A stretch of 64,000 nucleotides of DNA, from contig DHHM01000006.1 of the NCBI GenBank assembly GCA_002403305.1, forward strand, positions 1-64,000, read 5' to 3'. Below the pieces are notes generated by a model. The model was not told where the DNA came from. It searched no databases and saw only the letters and a program-made list of their open reading frames with translations. The DNA is from Bacteroidales bacterium UBA4772 (lineage in GTDB: Bacteria > Bacteroidota > Bacteroidia > Bacteroidales > VadinHA17). This document shows, in pieces, positions 1 to 7,359 of the stretch (within the stretch, counting starts at the first letter, position 1; the number at the start of each line of letters is the position of its first letter). The position numbers were made by a program, and so were the translations under genes.

Positions 1-434
1 ATGAGGTTATTGTATTTCTTGCGTGCAACACCCCCGAAGGTGACCTGTTTGGGCGGCAAGCCTTTGGAGTTGGTACATACCGGGTATTCCCTGTCGTCCA
101 CTTCCTTTATCTCGCCCACATATTCCACAAAGAGAGCCCGGTCATTGAAAAAGTCAAACACATACAGGAGTTTCTGGTTCTTGCGGTATATCACCTCCTC
201 CAGTACAGCATTCTCCATGGTGGATGAACCGGCTCCCATGTCAAACAGCGTGAACTCCTCCTCCTTTTCCCAGCTCTCGGTTGCCAGGTAAAATGAAGCT
301 ATCTGTGACCTGTCGAACTCCAGCTCTTCCTGCAGGGCATTATGAAAATCAAGCAGAGTCTGGCTGTCGAGGAACTCGAACTCCCGAATAAACGCTTCAT
401 CTTCATCTGTTAATACCACAAACCTGTAAACCAT
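1..434 (-). CDS. pRiA4b ORF-3-like protein, C-terminus cut off by window edge
   Basis: About 144 residues are visible, beginning MVYRFVVLTDEDEAFIREF; the stop lies beyond base 1. The pattern of an N-terminal beta strand with an acidic helix, then a SWEKEEEFTLFDMG stretch and a YVFDFFNDRALFVE strand, resembles the plasmid pRiA4b ORF-3 / IS1096 passenger-like family that is common as a chromosomal protein of unknown function in Bacteroidota. Codon use is like the neighbours, and no transposase is next to it, so I do not treat it as a mobile element. The start is the only ATG that fits before an AT-rich spacer. The family assignment is from memory and moderate; no biochemical role can be given. 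Confidence 0.6.
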   Translation of the reverse strand, partial: MVYRFVVLTDEDEAFIREFEFLDSQTLLDFHNALQEELEFDRSQIASFYLATESWEKEEEFTLFDMGAGSSTMENAVLEEVIYRKNQKLLYVFDFFNDRALFVEYVGEIKEVDDREYPVCTNSKGLPPKQVTFGGVARKKYNNL

Positions 435-482
435 ACAACTCACTTTTTCAACCTGTGCAATTTAATATTTTTTAATATACGT

Positions 483-1535
483 TTATCGTATCAAACTTTT
501 TTTTAGAACGAACGAAACGGTATCTATATTATCTGCATAGTCCCATAATTCGGGCTGTTGCGATTTACCAAAGGGAAGCCGGCCGTGCCCTGTCACGCAC
601 TGAAGGCTCATTTCAGACGAATCAGGACCGTTTTCCGGAGCTTCTCCGTCATCATAAAATCCATAATGGAGAACAGCCATTGGCGGCGTAACGGAAGATG
701 ATTCCTTCAGCATGATAAATCCCCCGTCAGTGAACGATTCCCTGTTGACCATCATCACTGCCTTATTGTGATCATAATTCACCGAATACTTCTGGTGTGA
801 CCGGAGAGACTCATACCTGTTCCAGTGTTTAAACAGGCCTGTGACATCGTATCCGTGTGGCAGGTAAAGTTTTGAAACATTGCGGCAACCCAGTCCGAAG
901 TAGGAGAAGATATCGTCTCCGAGAAGCTCCATCTCAACTGGGGTTTCGGTACCGTCAAGAATTGCAATGCTGTTCCGGTTCCTGCGAATGATGGATGGAA
1001 CACTCCGGAAATAGTATTCAAAGTACCTTGAAGTGTTGTTGCTTCCGGTGGCGATGATCATGTCAAAACCCGTCAGTCTTTCTGACGTGAGCCCGATACA
1101 GTTTCTGAATGAGGGTTCAATGGATGTAAGTGTATCAGTCACGGCCTTCATGAGCATTTCATCCTTTGTGCTGAGCTTTGCCTGCAGCCTGTTGCCGGTT
1201 ATCAGCACACAGAGCAGGTCATGGAACCCGACAAGGGGGATGTTTCCGGCCATCACCACTCCCACGGTTACGGGTTGCCGCTCCTCCTGCAGTTCAGGAT
1301 AGGCCGACAGCCAGCGGCGAAGGTTTGGTTCCGTGAGGGTGTCGCCGAGGGACGACAGGGCGAGCCTAACATTGTCTGGGGTAAACCAGGGGTTAGTGAG
1401 ATGCAGGGTCTCTGTGAGCCCCTCAAACCGGCCGGCATATCCGGATGACACACCCTTAGCTCCGTCGCGCATGACCTCCCCCAGCGCTGCGAAGGCCCGG
1501 ATCCTCTGGTCAGGAAAAAAAATGCCCGTTTTCAT
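483..1535 (-). CDS. LuxC-family acyl-CoA reductase
   Basis: This 350-residue protein looks like the LuxC/acyl-CoA reductase family, aldehyde-dehydrogenase-fold enzymes that reduce acyl-CoA or acyl thioesters with NAD(P)H. Seen in the sequence: the NIPLVGFHDLL segment (about residues 98-108), an ATGSNNTSRYF nucleotide-site stretch (about 162-172), and GLGCRNVSKLY, whose Cys217 is the likely thioester nucleophile. The length matches the family in Bacteroidota. In many relatives the gene sits beside a ferredoxin; here it is alone between unrelated genes, so the substrate is not indicated. It is cytoplasmic, with no signal peptide. The stop is followed by an AT-rich spacer. Confidence 0.8.
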   Translation of the reverse strand: MKTGIFFPDQRIRAFAALGEVMRDGAKGVSSGYAGRFEGLTETLHLTNPWFTPDNVRLALSSLGDTLTEPNLRRWLSAYPELQEERQPVTVGVVMAGNIPLVGFHDLLCVLITGNRLQAKLSTKDEMLMKAVTDTLTSIEPSFRNCIGLTSERLTGFDMIIATGSNNTSRYFEYYFRSVPSIIRRNRNSIAILDGTETPVEMELLGDDIFSYFGLGCRNVSKLYLPHGYDVTGLFKHWNRYESLRSHQKYSVNYDHNKAVMMVNRESFTDGGFIMLKESSSVTPPMAVLHYGFYDDGEAPENGPDSSEMSLQCVTGHGRLPFGKSQQPELWDYADNIDTVSFVLKKSLIR

Positions 1536-1674
1536 CCGTACAAAAAATATATTTTATAGGTCGGATGGAACCCTCATGCGGGAATAAAATGTCTGTAGGT
1601 AGTTATGAATTGAATACATGTGGGTTTCACACGGGCAAAGTTATAAAAATGAGAATGCGAATGCGATTATGAGA

Positions 1675-2166
1675 TCATTTAAGCACAAAGGATATTGGCA
1701 CTTTCATATAGACCTTTACGGGTTTGCCTCCCTTTATGCCGGGACTCCATGGCGGCATGCCGGAGACCACTTCAAGTGCAGCCTGGTCGAGGAGCGGATC
1801 GACACCCATGATGACCTTTGGGTCTTTCACATTTCCCTGCTCGTCTACAATAAATTGTACAAATACCCTCCCCTGTATCTCTCTGGAAACAGCCTCGGCC
1901 GGGTACTTCACGTTCTTGCCCAGCCACTGGGTCAATTCCTTGTATGTCGTGTCATTACGGAACACAGGCATCTGGTCAACCAGCTTAAATACCTCATCAG
2001 ACGCTTCAGCCTCTGCGCCGGACGGAGCTGCCTTTACTGCAGGGGTTGCCTCCCTGGCGGCTTGGCCTCGATCTTTGCAGGAAAACATAAATATGAGTGC
2101 AACAGCAAGCGGAATTGCCAGGAGCATCTTGAGAGAAGCACTGCTTCCCGTTCTTTTCTTTGTCAT
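1675..2166 (-). CDS. Membrane-anchored TonB C-terminal domain protein
   Basis: A 163-residue protein with a short basic N-terminus, one hydrophobic segment (about residues 13-30) ending in a Cys, a low-complexity Ala-rich linker, and a TonB C-terminal domain (about 80-163: YPAEAV, GRVFVQFIVDEQG, LDQAALEVV, MPPWSPG). Such domains contact outer-membrane receptors and carry energy from ExbB/ExbD, but no ExbBD is nearby. The N-terminal segment, with its positive charges and LLAIPLAVALIFMF, resembles the segment that follows the M56 domain in Bacteroidota BlaR1-TonB fusions, including the one near 28 kb. It therefore looks like the free C-terminal half of such a fusion. It could also be a lipoprotein, given the Cys after the hydrophobic stretch. 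Confidence 0.8.
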   Translation of the reverse strand: MTKKRTGSSASLKMLLAIPLAVALIFMFSCKDRGQAAREATPAVKAAPSGAEAEASDEVFKLVDQMPVFRNDTTYKELTQWLGKNVKYPAEAVSREIQGRVFVQFIVDEQGNVKDPKVIMGVDPLLDQAALEVVSGMPPWSPGIKGGKPVKVYMKVPISFVLK

Positions 2167-2360
2167 AATAATTATACGGTTCGCGTCAGTTCCTTAATCT
2201 CCATATCGGATGACTATTAATAAGCGAAAATATATGACTAATAAATTAAATATACAACTAAAACGTAAGCCTTAACATAGGATTAGCATTTTGACCGTGC
2301 CGTTATCACAAATGAAGAAAAGATGTATCTTAGTTCCTTATTAGAAGCCAGAGGAAGAGT

Positions 2361-3602
2361 GTGAGCAGGTTTACATTATTTTACGAAAACATAAGGGTTG
2401 CGTTCAAAGCCATTAAGTCGAACAGGGTGAGGGCTGCGCTGACAATGGCCATCATTGCCTTCGGGATCATGGCGCTGGTTGGCATACTGACAGCCATAGA
2501 CGGGCTGAAAAGCACTCTCACCACCCAGTTCACCATGATGGGGGCAAACACTTTCTCCATTACCTCCAGGTCGATGCGGGTCACAATGGGTGATCAGCAT
2601 TACCGGACGAAGAATCATTCTCACATCACCTACCGTGAGGCATTGGAGTTCAAGAAGATTTTCAATGAGCCTGCGTGGGTGTCGGTGTCGTTCAATGCTT
2701 CAGGATTGGCTGAGTACAGGTTCAGGAACAACAAGACCAATCCCAATATTTCGGTTATTGGCTCAGATGAGAACTATCTTACCATAGCCGGAGAGGAGAT
2801 CGAGTCAGGGCGAAACTTCTCGCAGGATGACCTTCTGGGCAGCAGGCACGTTGTCATCATCGGGCAGGAGCTTGTCCGCTTTCTCTTTCCCGGGGTTGAT
2901 CCCCTTGGGAAGGAGATAAGTCTTCCAGGCCTGAAGCTGACCGTCATAGGTGTCCTGAAAAGCAAGGGCAGCAGCATGATGGGCAGTGACCGAAACACAA
3001 TTATACCCATCAGCACCGCCAGGCAATACTTCAGCAGGCCCAACATCACATACAACATCGGAGTGATGCCATACAAGGCGGTCAGCCTTGAAATGATGGC
3101 GGATGAGGCAGAGGGTATATTCCGCATCGTGCGCAATCTTGACCCGCGCGATGAGTCCGATTTCAATATACAGAAGAGCGACTCAATCATTGCGATCCTT
3201 ATGGAAAACATCAAATATGTCACTCTTGCAGCCACCATTATCGGTCTCATCACATTGTTTGGCGCTGCGGTGGGTTTGATGAACATCATGCTTGTCTCCG
3301 TGACCGAACGGACAAGGGAGATTGGCGTACGCAAGGCTCTGGGAGCGAGGAAATCAGTTATCAGGCAGCAGTTCCTCTTTGAATCGGTGATCATTGGCCA
3401 GATGGGGGGGCTGATGGGCATACTGGCCGGCATACTTATCGGCAACCTGGTATCGCTGGGCATGGGATCGAGCTTCACGATACCCTGGATATGGGTGATT
3501 GGAGGTGTTCTGGCCTGCTTCATTGTCGGAATGGCTTCAGGCTATGTACCTGCTGTCAAGGCTTCAGCGGTAGATCCGATAGAAGCACTGCGCTATGAAT
3601 GA
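2361..3602 (+). CDS. MacB/FtsX-type ABC transporter permease
   Basis: A 413-residue inner-membrane protein with the layout of MacB-like permeases: one N-terminal membrane helix (about residues 22-45), a large periplasmic MacB_PCD domain, then three C-terminal helices forming the FtsX domain. The conserved REIGVRKALGA motif just after the second helix is typical of the coupling region that meets the ATPase. The GTG start is preceded by GAGGAAGAG at suitable spacing. The family works in export or in mechanotransmission across the envelope. No ATP-binding subunit and no membrane-fusion protein is adjacent, so its ATPase must be encoded elsewhere. The substrate cannot be inferred. Confidence 0.9.
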   Translation: MSRFTLFYENIRVAFKAIKSNRVRAALTMAIIAFGIMALVGILTAIDGLKSTLTTQFTMMGANTFSITSRSMRVTMGDQHYRTKNHSHITYREALEFKKIFNEPAWVSVSFNASGLAEYRFRNNKTNPNISVIGSDENYLTIAGEEIESGRNFSQDDLLGSRHVVIIGQELVRFLFPGVDPLGKEISLPGLKLTVIGVLKSKGSSMMGSDRNTIIPISTARQYFSRPNITYNIGVMPYKAVSLEMMADEAEGIFRIVRNLDPRDESDFNIQKSDSIIAILMENIKYVTLAATIIGLITLFGAAVGLMNIMLVSVTERTREIGVRKALGARKSVIRQQFLFESVIIGQMGGLMGILAGILIGNLVSLGMGSSFTIPWIWVIGGVLACFIVGMASGYVPAVKASAVDPIEALRYE

Positions 3603-3627
3603 TTAACCGGTTAAAGGTTCCGGAACC
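3603..3627. repeat. Two adjacent perfect 12-base palindromes
   Basis: TTAACCGGTTAA (3603-3614) and GGTTCCGGAACC (3616-3627) lie one base apart between the permease stop and the next gene. They end about 15 bases before a -7-like box. They could be protein-binding sites or a small hairpin at the end of the permease transcript. No T-run follows, so a standard terminator is unlikely. Confidence 0.6.
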
Positions 3628-3641
3628 GATTTAAAAGGGGT

Positions 3642-3649
3642 TATATTTG
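3642..3649 (+). promoter_or_regulatory. Candidate Bacteroidota -7 element
   Basis: TATATTTG matches the TAnnTTTG -7 consensus and ends seven bases before the ATG of the SiaC-like gene. No clear TTG is seen at the -33 position, so this is a weak prediction. Confidence 0.35.
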
Positions 3650-3656
3650 CAGGAAC

Positions 3657-4028
3657 ATGGAGATAATTCAGGCAGGATCAAATAACATACCGCGGATCAC
3701 CTACGATCCGGATGAGGATGTGTTGAGCATCACAGGCCGCTCCATTGCTGAGAGGCCGGAGTCAATCTACGACCCGCTTGGGGAATGGATCAGATTGCAC
3801 CTTGGCAGGTTCAACCAGCTGAGGGTGGTTATTTTCCTGGAATATATCAACAGCGGATCCTCGAAGGCCCTGCGTGATGTGTTGCGAATGATAAGCGGTT
3901 ACCGGGCTCCCCAGTACAGGATCAGGATCACCTGGCTCTACGAGGAAGATGATGAGTCAATGCATGAGCTGGGCGAACACTACCGTGATGCCGCAGGCGT
4001 CAACATGGACGTGCAGATGGTCCTGTAA
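3657..4028 (+). CDS. SiaC-like (DUF1987) regulatory phosphoprotein
   Basis: A 123-residue soluble protein with hallmarks of the DUF1987/SiaC family: PRITYDPDEDVLSITGRS near the N-terminus, a PxxxYDPLGEWI block, and EYINSGSSKALRDVL, where the Ser/Thr-rich turn corresponds to the segment phosphorylated in SiaC of Pseudomonas. In that species SiaC is switched by the kinase/phosphatase pair SiaB/SiaA and controls a diguanylate cyclase. No SiaA, SiaB or cyclase gene is present here, so only the family is supported. The gene is single, between the permease and the convergent gap gene, and ends just before a bidirectional hairpin. Confidence 0.75.
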   Translation: MEIIQAGSNNIPRITYDPDEDVLSITGRSIAERPESIYDPLGEWIRLHLGRFNQLRVVIFLEYINSGSSKALRDVLRMISGYRAPQYRIRITWLYEEDDESMHELGEHYRDAAGVNMDVQMVL

Positions 4029-4050
4029 CCACACCTGAAAAATGATACGT

Positions 4051-4090
4051 TAATAAAAAACGAGAGAGAGGCCACAGACCTCTCTCTCGT
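4051..4090 (-). terminator. Intrinsic terminator of gap (possibly bidirectional)
   Basis: A perfect 12-base stem, ACGAGAGAGAGG / CCTCTCTCTCGT (4060-4071 and 4079-4090), encloses a 7-base loop. Read leftwards from gap it is followed by TTTTTT. Read rightwards it is followed only by TTATAATATT, so it should work best for the minus-strand gene but may also stop the SiaC-like transcript. Confidence 0.85.
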
Positions 4091-4114
4091 TTATAATATT
4101 ATGTTACCTGCTGA

Positions 4115-5125
4115 TTAAAGCGTTTTGGCCATCATATAAATAAGGTCAACGCATCTGGCGGAATAACCCCATTCATTGTCGTACCATGCAAGTACCTTGA
4201 TCATCGTGCCGTTCACCATTGTGCTCTGTGCATCAAACACTGCTGAAGCAGGGTTATGGATAACGTCAACCGATACAATCTCGTCCTCGGTGTATTCGAG
4301 AATGCCTTTCATGGGACCCTCAGCTGCCTTCCTGACTGCTGCGTTGATCTCCTCTTTGGTTGCGGCCTTCTTCAGGACTACAACGAGGTCAACCAGTGAA
4401 CCGGTTGGCGTCGGTACCCTCACCGAGATACCATCGAGTTTGCCCTTCAGGTCAGGAATGACCTTGCCCACTGACTTGGCTGCGCCGGTAGTGGTAGGGA
4501 TCTGCGAAAGTGCGGCTGACCTGGCCCTGCGCAGGTCCTTGTGCGGCAGATCCAGAATACGCTGGTCATTGGTATATGAGTGAATCGTGGTCATGTAACC
4601 GATCTCGATTCCCCAGTTGTCATTGAGAATCTTCGCAATGGGAGCAAGGCAGTTGGTTGTGCATGATGCATTTGAAACGCATGTGTGCTCAGGCTTGAGC
4701 ATGTCATCATTGACGCCCACCACTATCATTGCATCAATGGCGTCTTTTGACGGAACGGTGAGAATAACCTTCTTTGCGCCGTTCTTCAGGTGATCGCCAT
4801 ATCCGCCCTTGGGACTCTCTTTGGAAGTAAAGATGCCGGTCGACTCAATGACGATGTCCGGCTTGCTCTCCCATGGAATTGCTGCAGGGTTCTTCTCTGA
4901 ATGTACTCTTATCTTATCACCTCGTACGATGATGTTCTGCTCATCATGGGTGACTCCGGGGAACTGACCCTGGGTGGAGTCATATTTAAGGAGATGAGCC
5001 AGTGTTTTTGTGTCGGTCAGGTCATTGATGCCAATGATCTCAATATCGGGCCTTTCAAATGCCAGTTTGAATACATTGCGGCCTATCCTTCCGAAACCGT
5101 TGATTGCTACTTTAATCTTTGCCAT
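4115..5125 (-). CDS. gap: Glyceraldehyde-3-phosphate dehydrogenase, type I
   Basis: A 336-residue cytoplasmic enzyme of glycolysis and gluconeogenesis that oxidises glyceraldehyde-3-phosphate to 1,3-bisphosphoglycerate with NAD+. Seen in the sequence: the NAD-binding INGFGRIGRNVFK motif at the N-terminus, the catalytic SNASCTTNC motif with Cys155, and the C-terminal WYDNEWGYSARCVDL block. Length and motif spacing are those of the normal tetrameric enzyme. Asp35 in the GINDLTD loop favours NAD+ over NADP+. The gene is monocistronic, with its own promoter (5161-5190) and terminator (4051-4090). Confidence 0.97.
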   Translation of the reverse strand: MAKIKVAINGFGRIGRNVFKLAFERPDIEIIGINDLTDTKTLAHLLKYDSTQGQFPGVTHDEQNIIVRGDKIRVHSEKNPAAIPWESKPDIVIESTGIFTSKESPKGGYGDHLKNGAKKVILTVPSKDAIDAMIVVGVNDDMLKPEHTCVSNASCTTNCLAPIAKILNDNWGIEIGYMTTIHSYTNDQRILDLPHKDLRRARSAALSQIPTTTGAAKSVGKVIPDLKGKLDGISVRVPTPTGSLVDLVVVLKKAATKEEINAAVRKAAEGPMKGILEYTEDEIVSVDVIHNPASAVFDAQSTMVNGTMIKVLAWYDNEWGYSARCVDLIYMMAKTL

Positions 5126-5160
5126 TGTTAATAAGTTAATGTGGTTCTTAAAATAAGCGA

Positions 5161-5190
5161 CAAAGGTATAAAATAAAAAGGAGAGGTCAA
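5161..5190 (-). promoter_or_regulatory. Promoter of gap
   Basis: On the minus strand, TACCTTTG (5168-5161) matches the TAnnTTTG -7 box and a TTG (5190-5188) lies 19 bases further upstream, the spacing expected for the Bacteroidota housekeeping sigma factor. The leader to the ATG would be about 30 bases. Confidence 0.7.
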
Positions 5191-5203
5191 AGGCGGGTGA
5201 AGA

Positions 5204-5998
5204 TTATTCTTGCGGCTGCCGGCGCAATAGCCTAAGCAGACCACCGGGATCGAGCGGGTCAAGGATCATCCCAATGCGGTAGCTGACGAATATGGAAGGG
5301 AAAAACTGCTTGTTGTCTTCGGAGGCCATTATGGGTATGGTCTTGGCAAATGCATGCATGGAGGCTCCCACCTCAACGGTGTGAGTAATCCTGTCGTTCT
5401 TGCTGTATTCAAAGCTGAAACCACCGCGGGCATAGAGGCCGGGGTAGAGCTTGATCTCGTCGAAGCCCTTGAAGAACGACGCCTTGCTCATTATGTCAAG
5501 TGGCTGATGAATGGTCATGTCAAACTTCTGCTCCTCGATGGTGTAGTAATCCTGACCAACGAGAACAATTATCTTATAGTAGATGGGCTTTGCGAACAGC
5601 AGGGTTGCTCCTCCGCCTCCGAACCAGCTTACCGAAACGCCTCCGAGATCACGCTTCTCAAAGATCTCTTTCTGGTATCCTGCCCCTCCCCCGATGGTCC
5701 ATGTCGAATTGAGCTTGCCGAAGACAAAAGTACCCGGGCTCTGGAAATAATAGTTCGAGAGCTTTATCTCCTTGGGGTGCTTGAAGCCTTCAACGCTTCC
5801 TTCAAAAAAGTACCTGTGTGATGGTTTTATCTGACGAAGTTCACGATAGATGACCGACCATCCGTTGGAATTGAGAGCAGCGCCAACAGACCGCTCATTG
5901 CGCCAGAACATACGGTTCTGCGGATCAATGTCTCCCTGTGCCGCGAGTGGCCCGCAGACAAAAAGTATTAATATAACATGCCACAATCTCATAATCAT
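5204..5998 (-). CDS. Secreted protein, probable outer-membrane beta-barrel
   Basis: A 264-residue protein with a signal peptide (MRLWHVILILFVCGPLAAQ, cleavage probably after AAQ). The rest is rich in alternating hydrophobic and aromatic strands and Gly turns (for example GGGAGYQKE, SWFGGGGATLLF, YPGLYARGGFSFEYS) and ends in an Arg-rich tail. This is typical of small outer-membrane barrels found in Bacteroidota with no assigned function. Translation could start at Met1 or at Met3. A tiny lipoprotein gene lies upstream on the same strand. I do not recognise a specific family, so transport or structural roles cannot be separated. Confidence 0.7.
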   Translation of the reverse strand: MIMRLWHVILILFVCGPLAAQGDIDPQNRMFWRNERSVGAALNSNGWSVIYRELRQIKPSHRYFFEGSVEGFKHPKEIKLSNYYFQSPGTFVFGKLNSTWTIGGGAGYQKEIFEKRDLGGVSVSWFGGGGATLLFAKPIYYKIIVLVGQDYYTIEEQKFDMTIHQPLDIMSKASFFKGFDEIKLYPGLYARGGFSFEYSKNDRITHTVEVGASMHAFAKTIPIMASEDNKQFFPSIFVSYRIGMILDPLDPGGLLRLLRRQPQE

Positions 5999-6041
5999 GT
6001 TTCAGCAGATTTCAAGACCGGCAGTATGGAGGAAGCGATGT

Positions 6042-6167
6042 TCAGCCTGCCTGCTCCGTTGTTTCCGTATCGTTGCTGCTGTATGCCGGGCATGCTTCAC
6101 GGTTGCATGAACTGAGCGCAAGCGCAGCAATAAAAGCGAGAACAACTATAAGACTAACTTTTTTCAT
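6042..6167 (-). CDS. Small lipoprotein of 41 residues
   Basis: Starting at the internal Met (MKKVSLIVVLAF) gives a classic lipoprotein signal: two Lys, a hydrophobic stretch, and the lipobox ALALSSC with the modified Cys at position 21. Only about 20 residues remain after it, with a second Cys and an acidic, Thr-rich tail. A much longer upstream extension in the same frame has no signal-like features and is not adopted. The gene precedes the barrel-like protein on the same strand by about 40 bases, so they may share a transcript. Its function is unknown. Confidence 0.6.
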   Translation of the reverse strand: MKKVSLIVVLAFIAALALSSCNREACPAYSSNDTETTEQAG

Positions 6168-6301
6168 ATTACCTGCCTTTAAGTCTGTGACAAAAATAGC
6201 TTTATTTTTAAAACAAGATTTGTGCCACAATATTATTTTGACACACACCTTTATTTTAAACCTTAAACGGATTGAATTGTTATTTGAGAAACAGAGAACC
6301 A

Positions 6302-7237
6302 ATGAAATCTCGATATTTTAACATAATATTCTTAATGATAGCTTTGCTTTCAATGGAAAAGGAAATGACATCGCAGGAGCGTCCTGCATATAATGATCTG
6401 ACAGCTGCCGAATCAAAAATAATCATCAGCAAGTCAACGGAATATCCCTTTACGGGTATTTATGAAAAATTCGAAGGGAAGGGTACCTACCTTTGCAAGC
6501 AGTGCGGCAACGCGCTGTATCACTCGGATGCCAAGTTCGATGCCAGCTGCGGGTGGCCCAGTTTTGACGAGGAGGTCGCTGGTGCCGTAAAGCGTATCAA
6601 AGATGCTGACGGGATGCGAACCGAGATTGTGTGCGCATCATGCGAGGGACACCTGGGGCACGTCTTCACGGGTGAGCGATTTACTCAAAAGAACACGAGG
6701 CATTGTGTCAACTCCTTGTCGCTGGATTTTGTTCCTGCGGTCCTTCCGGCAGGCAAATATGGCACAGCACTGTTCGCCGGCGGTTGCTTCTGGGGCGTGG
6801 AATACTTCCTTCAGAAAGAGCCGGGAGTGGTGGCGGTGGTGTCAGGCTACACCGGGGGCCATGTCAAAAATCCCTCTTACAGGGAGGTGTGCACAGGAAA
6901 TACCGGACACGCTGAAACAGTGAAGGTCACCTATGACCTTCAGAAGAACTCCTACGAGAAGCTACTGAAGCTCTTCCTCGAAATACATGATCCTACCCAG
7001 GTCGGCAGGCAGGGCCCTGACATTGGCGATCAGTACCGCACTGAGATCTTTTATAAGAACAGTGAGCAAAAAAAGGTGGCGGAGAAGCTGCTGGGGATAC
7101 TGAAGACCAAGGGTATGAAGGTGGCAACGCAGGTGACGAAGGCCACGGAGTTCTATCCGGCCGAGGAGTATCACCAGGATTACTATTTCCGCAACGGGAA
7201 GATGCCGTACTGCCACGCGTATACGAAGCGGTTCTAG
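6302..7237 (+). CDS. msrBA: Bifunctional methionine sulfoxide reductase MsrB-MsrA
   Basis: A 311-residue fusion that repairs both stereoisomers of methionine sulfoxide. The MsrB half comes first (about residues 30-145), with zinc cysteines CKQC (65, 68) and CASC (111, 114) and the catalytic Cys135 in RHCVNSLSL. The MsrA half follows (about 155-311), with FAGGCFWG carrying Cys162 and the conserved EYHQDYY block. I chose the ATG at MKSRYFNIIFLMIALLSM because it begins a hydrophobic, signal-like segment, so the enzyme is probably exported or membrane-tethered. The order MsrB then MsrA is one of the known fusion arrangements. Transcription is divergent from the small lipoprotein. Confidence 0.93.
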   Translation: MKSRYFNIIFLMIALLSMEKEMTSQERPAYNDLTAAESKIIISKSTEYPFTGIYEKFEGKGTYLCKQCGNALYHSDAKFDASCGWPSFDEEVAGAVKRIKDADGMRTEIVCASCEGHLGHVFTGERFTQKNTRHCVNSLSLDFVPAVLPAGKYGTALFAGGCFWGVEYFLQKEPGVVAVVSGYTGGHVKNPSYREVCTGNTGHAETVKVTYDLQKNSYEKLLKLFLEIHDPTQVGRQGPDIGDQYRTEIFYKNSEQKKVAEKLLGILKTKGMKVATQVTKATEFYPAEEYHQDYYFRNGKMPYCHAYTKRF

Positions 7238-7359
7238 GCAATAGGCAACAGGCAATAAGAGGAATTTTCGATTTCAGATTTTCGATTGTCGATTTAATAA
7301 AAATTCGCAAATCGCAAATCGCAAATCCCTCAGACTTTACTGACTTTCGACTTTCAGAC
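7238..7359. repeat. Low-complexity intergenic repeats between convergent genes
   Basis: The spacer consists of short tandem phrases: AATAGGCAACAGGCAATA, then TTTCGATTTCAGATTTTCGATT, then three copies of CGCAAAT, then CAGACTTT-type units. The same word families recur at 56586-56704 and, in part, at 59895-59990. No coding potential or terminator with a clear T-run is seen. Confidence 0.75.

Noticed and set aside
1..291. Open frame on the plus strand at the left edge
   Set aside because: It is antisense to the pRiA4b-like gene, whose reading frame has coherent protein features; the plus frame is Ser/Thr-rich shadow.
1..434. Insertion-sequence remnant suggested by IS1096 similarity
   Set aside because: The similarity is to a passenger-type protein that is widespread on chromosomes; no transposase or terminal inverted repeats are seen.
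2774..3523. Long minus-strand frame inside the permease gene
   Set aside because: The permease frame has clear membrane helices and the FtsX motif. The opposite frame has no motifs and mirrors its hydrophobic codons.
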